DNA of 6,193 nucleotides from Bacteroidales bacterium GP3 (GTDB lineage Bacteria > Bacteroidota > Bacteroidia > Bacteroidales > Muribaculaceae). The DNA is taken from assembly GCA_001701075.1 (NCBI GenBank), contig DAAK01000166.1, forward strand, positions 1 to 6,193, in the 5' to 3' direction. Made by a program: the position numbers and the translations under genes. Shown one piece after another: positions 5,863 to 6,193 of the stretch. Below the pieces are notes generated by a model, which saw only the letters and a program-made list of their open reading frames with translations, had not been told where the DNA came from and made no database searches. Positions within the stretch are counted from its first letter, which is position 1, and every line of letters begins with the position of its first letter.

Positions 5863-6193
5863 CATTGAATAAAGAAAACGTGATTCAGCTCCGCGATATC
5901 AACAAGACATATCCCGGAGTGGTCCCTCTCCATGTCTTGAAAGATGTCACGCTCGACATCCGTAAAGGGGAACTCGTCTCTATAATGGGAGCTTCCGGTT
6001 CAGGTAAGTCCACTTTGCTAAATATCCTCGGAATCCTCGACAACTATGACTCCGGTTCTTATCATCTTGATGGTGTCCTTATCAAGGATCTATCCGAGAA
6101 TCGTGCTGCCGAACTTCGCAACCGCATGATTGGTTTCGTGTTCCAGTCATTCAACCTCATCAACTATAAGAATGCCCTTGAAAATGTGGCTCT
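5853..6193 (+). CDS. ABC transporter ATP-binding protein (MacB/LolD type), 5' part
   Basis: The first 113 codons of an ABC ATPase, cut by the window edge; a complete protein of this class is about 220-250 residues. Visible elements are VIQLRDINKTY (10-20), an A-loop with Tyr20, LKDVTLDIRKGELVSIMG leading into the Walker A motif GASGSGKST (46-54), then LLNILGILDNYDSGSYHLDG and the Q-loop FVFQSFNLI with Gln98. This pattern is typical of the MacB/LolD/FtsE-like subgroup, which works with FtsX-like permeases in lipoprotein release, peptide or drug export. Signature, Walker B and H-loop lie beyond the window, so activity cannot be judged. The start is ATG 5853: a TGA in frame at 5826 limits extension upstream, and this is the only in-frame ATG before residue 45. 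A GTG at 5880 is an alternative. The gene follows a consensus promoter and a dyad operator, so it is probably the first gene of a regulated efflux operon. Confidence 0.94.
   Translation, partial: MNYALNKENVIQLRDINKTYPGVVPLHVLKDVTLDIRKGELVSIMGASGSGKSTLLNILGILDNYDSGSYHLDGVLIKDLSENRAAELRNRMIGFVFQSFNLINYKNALENVA

Noticed and set aside
5880..5882. GTG at 5880 as the ABC gene start
   Set aside because: It is possible, since the conserved domain begins here, but an in-frame ATG at 5853 is nearby and preferred; kept as an alternative only.

Overview
The window reads as a piece of a Bacteroidota chromosome, most likely order Bacteroidales; a gut lineage such as Muribaculaceae or Bacteroidaceae is my inference. 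The evidence is a DUF2723 membrane protein, two promoters fitting the Bacteroides consensus (TTTG, 19-21 bp, TAnnTTTG), start codons without Shine-Dalgarno sequences, and a TPP-riboswitch / TonB-dependent receptor / PnuC-family order that comparative genomics has tied to thiamine uptake in this phylum.

Layout: (1) 1-1633, the 3' part of a large DUF2723 (GT117-like) membrane protein gene, followed by a short-unit repeat tract (1640-1712) and a strong hairpin terminator (1723-1760). (2) 1739-4828, a thiamine-uptake operon: a promoter overlapping that terminator, a TPP aptamer (1801-1880) ending 3 nt before the start codon, an outer-membrane TonB-dependent receptor (1884-4133), a 56-nt gap filled largely by heptamer repeats, and a small PnuC-family inner-membrane permease (4190-4828). 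(3) 4802-5677 on the minus strand, a ten-helix EamA/DMT-family transporter whose 3' end overlaps the permease gene by 27 bp. (4) 5678-5852, a divergent intergenic region with a consensus promoter and a dyad resembling a GntR/YtrA-type operator. (5) 5853 to the window end, the start of a MacB/LolD-type ABC transporter ATPase. No gene-free stretch exceeds 300 bp.

How it works together: the receptor would carry thiamine (or a phosphorylated form or precursor) across the outer membrane with TonB energy, and the permease would move it across the inner membrane. PnuC-family carriers are facilitators that depend on phosphorylation inside the cell. The thiamine pyrophosphokinase gene that often completes this operon is not seen here. 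When TPP is abundant, the aptamer closes and probably blocks translation of the receptor. The EamA and ABC genes have no visible link to thiamine.

I see no clear new multi-gene system. The most interesting signals are small: a dispersed repeat with one copy in a 3' UTR and a homologous copy inside the permease coding sequence; heptamer repeats just before two start codons; a terminator loop that can serve as the next promoter's -33 box; and the dyad at the ABC promoter.
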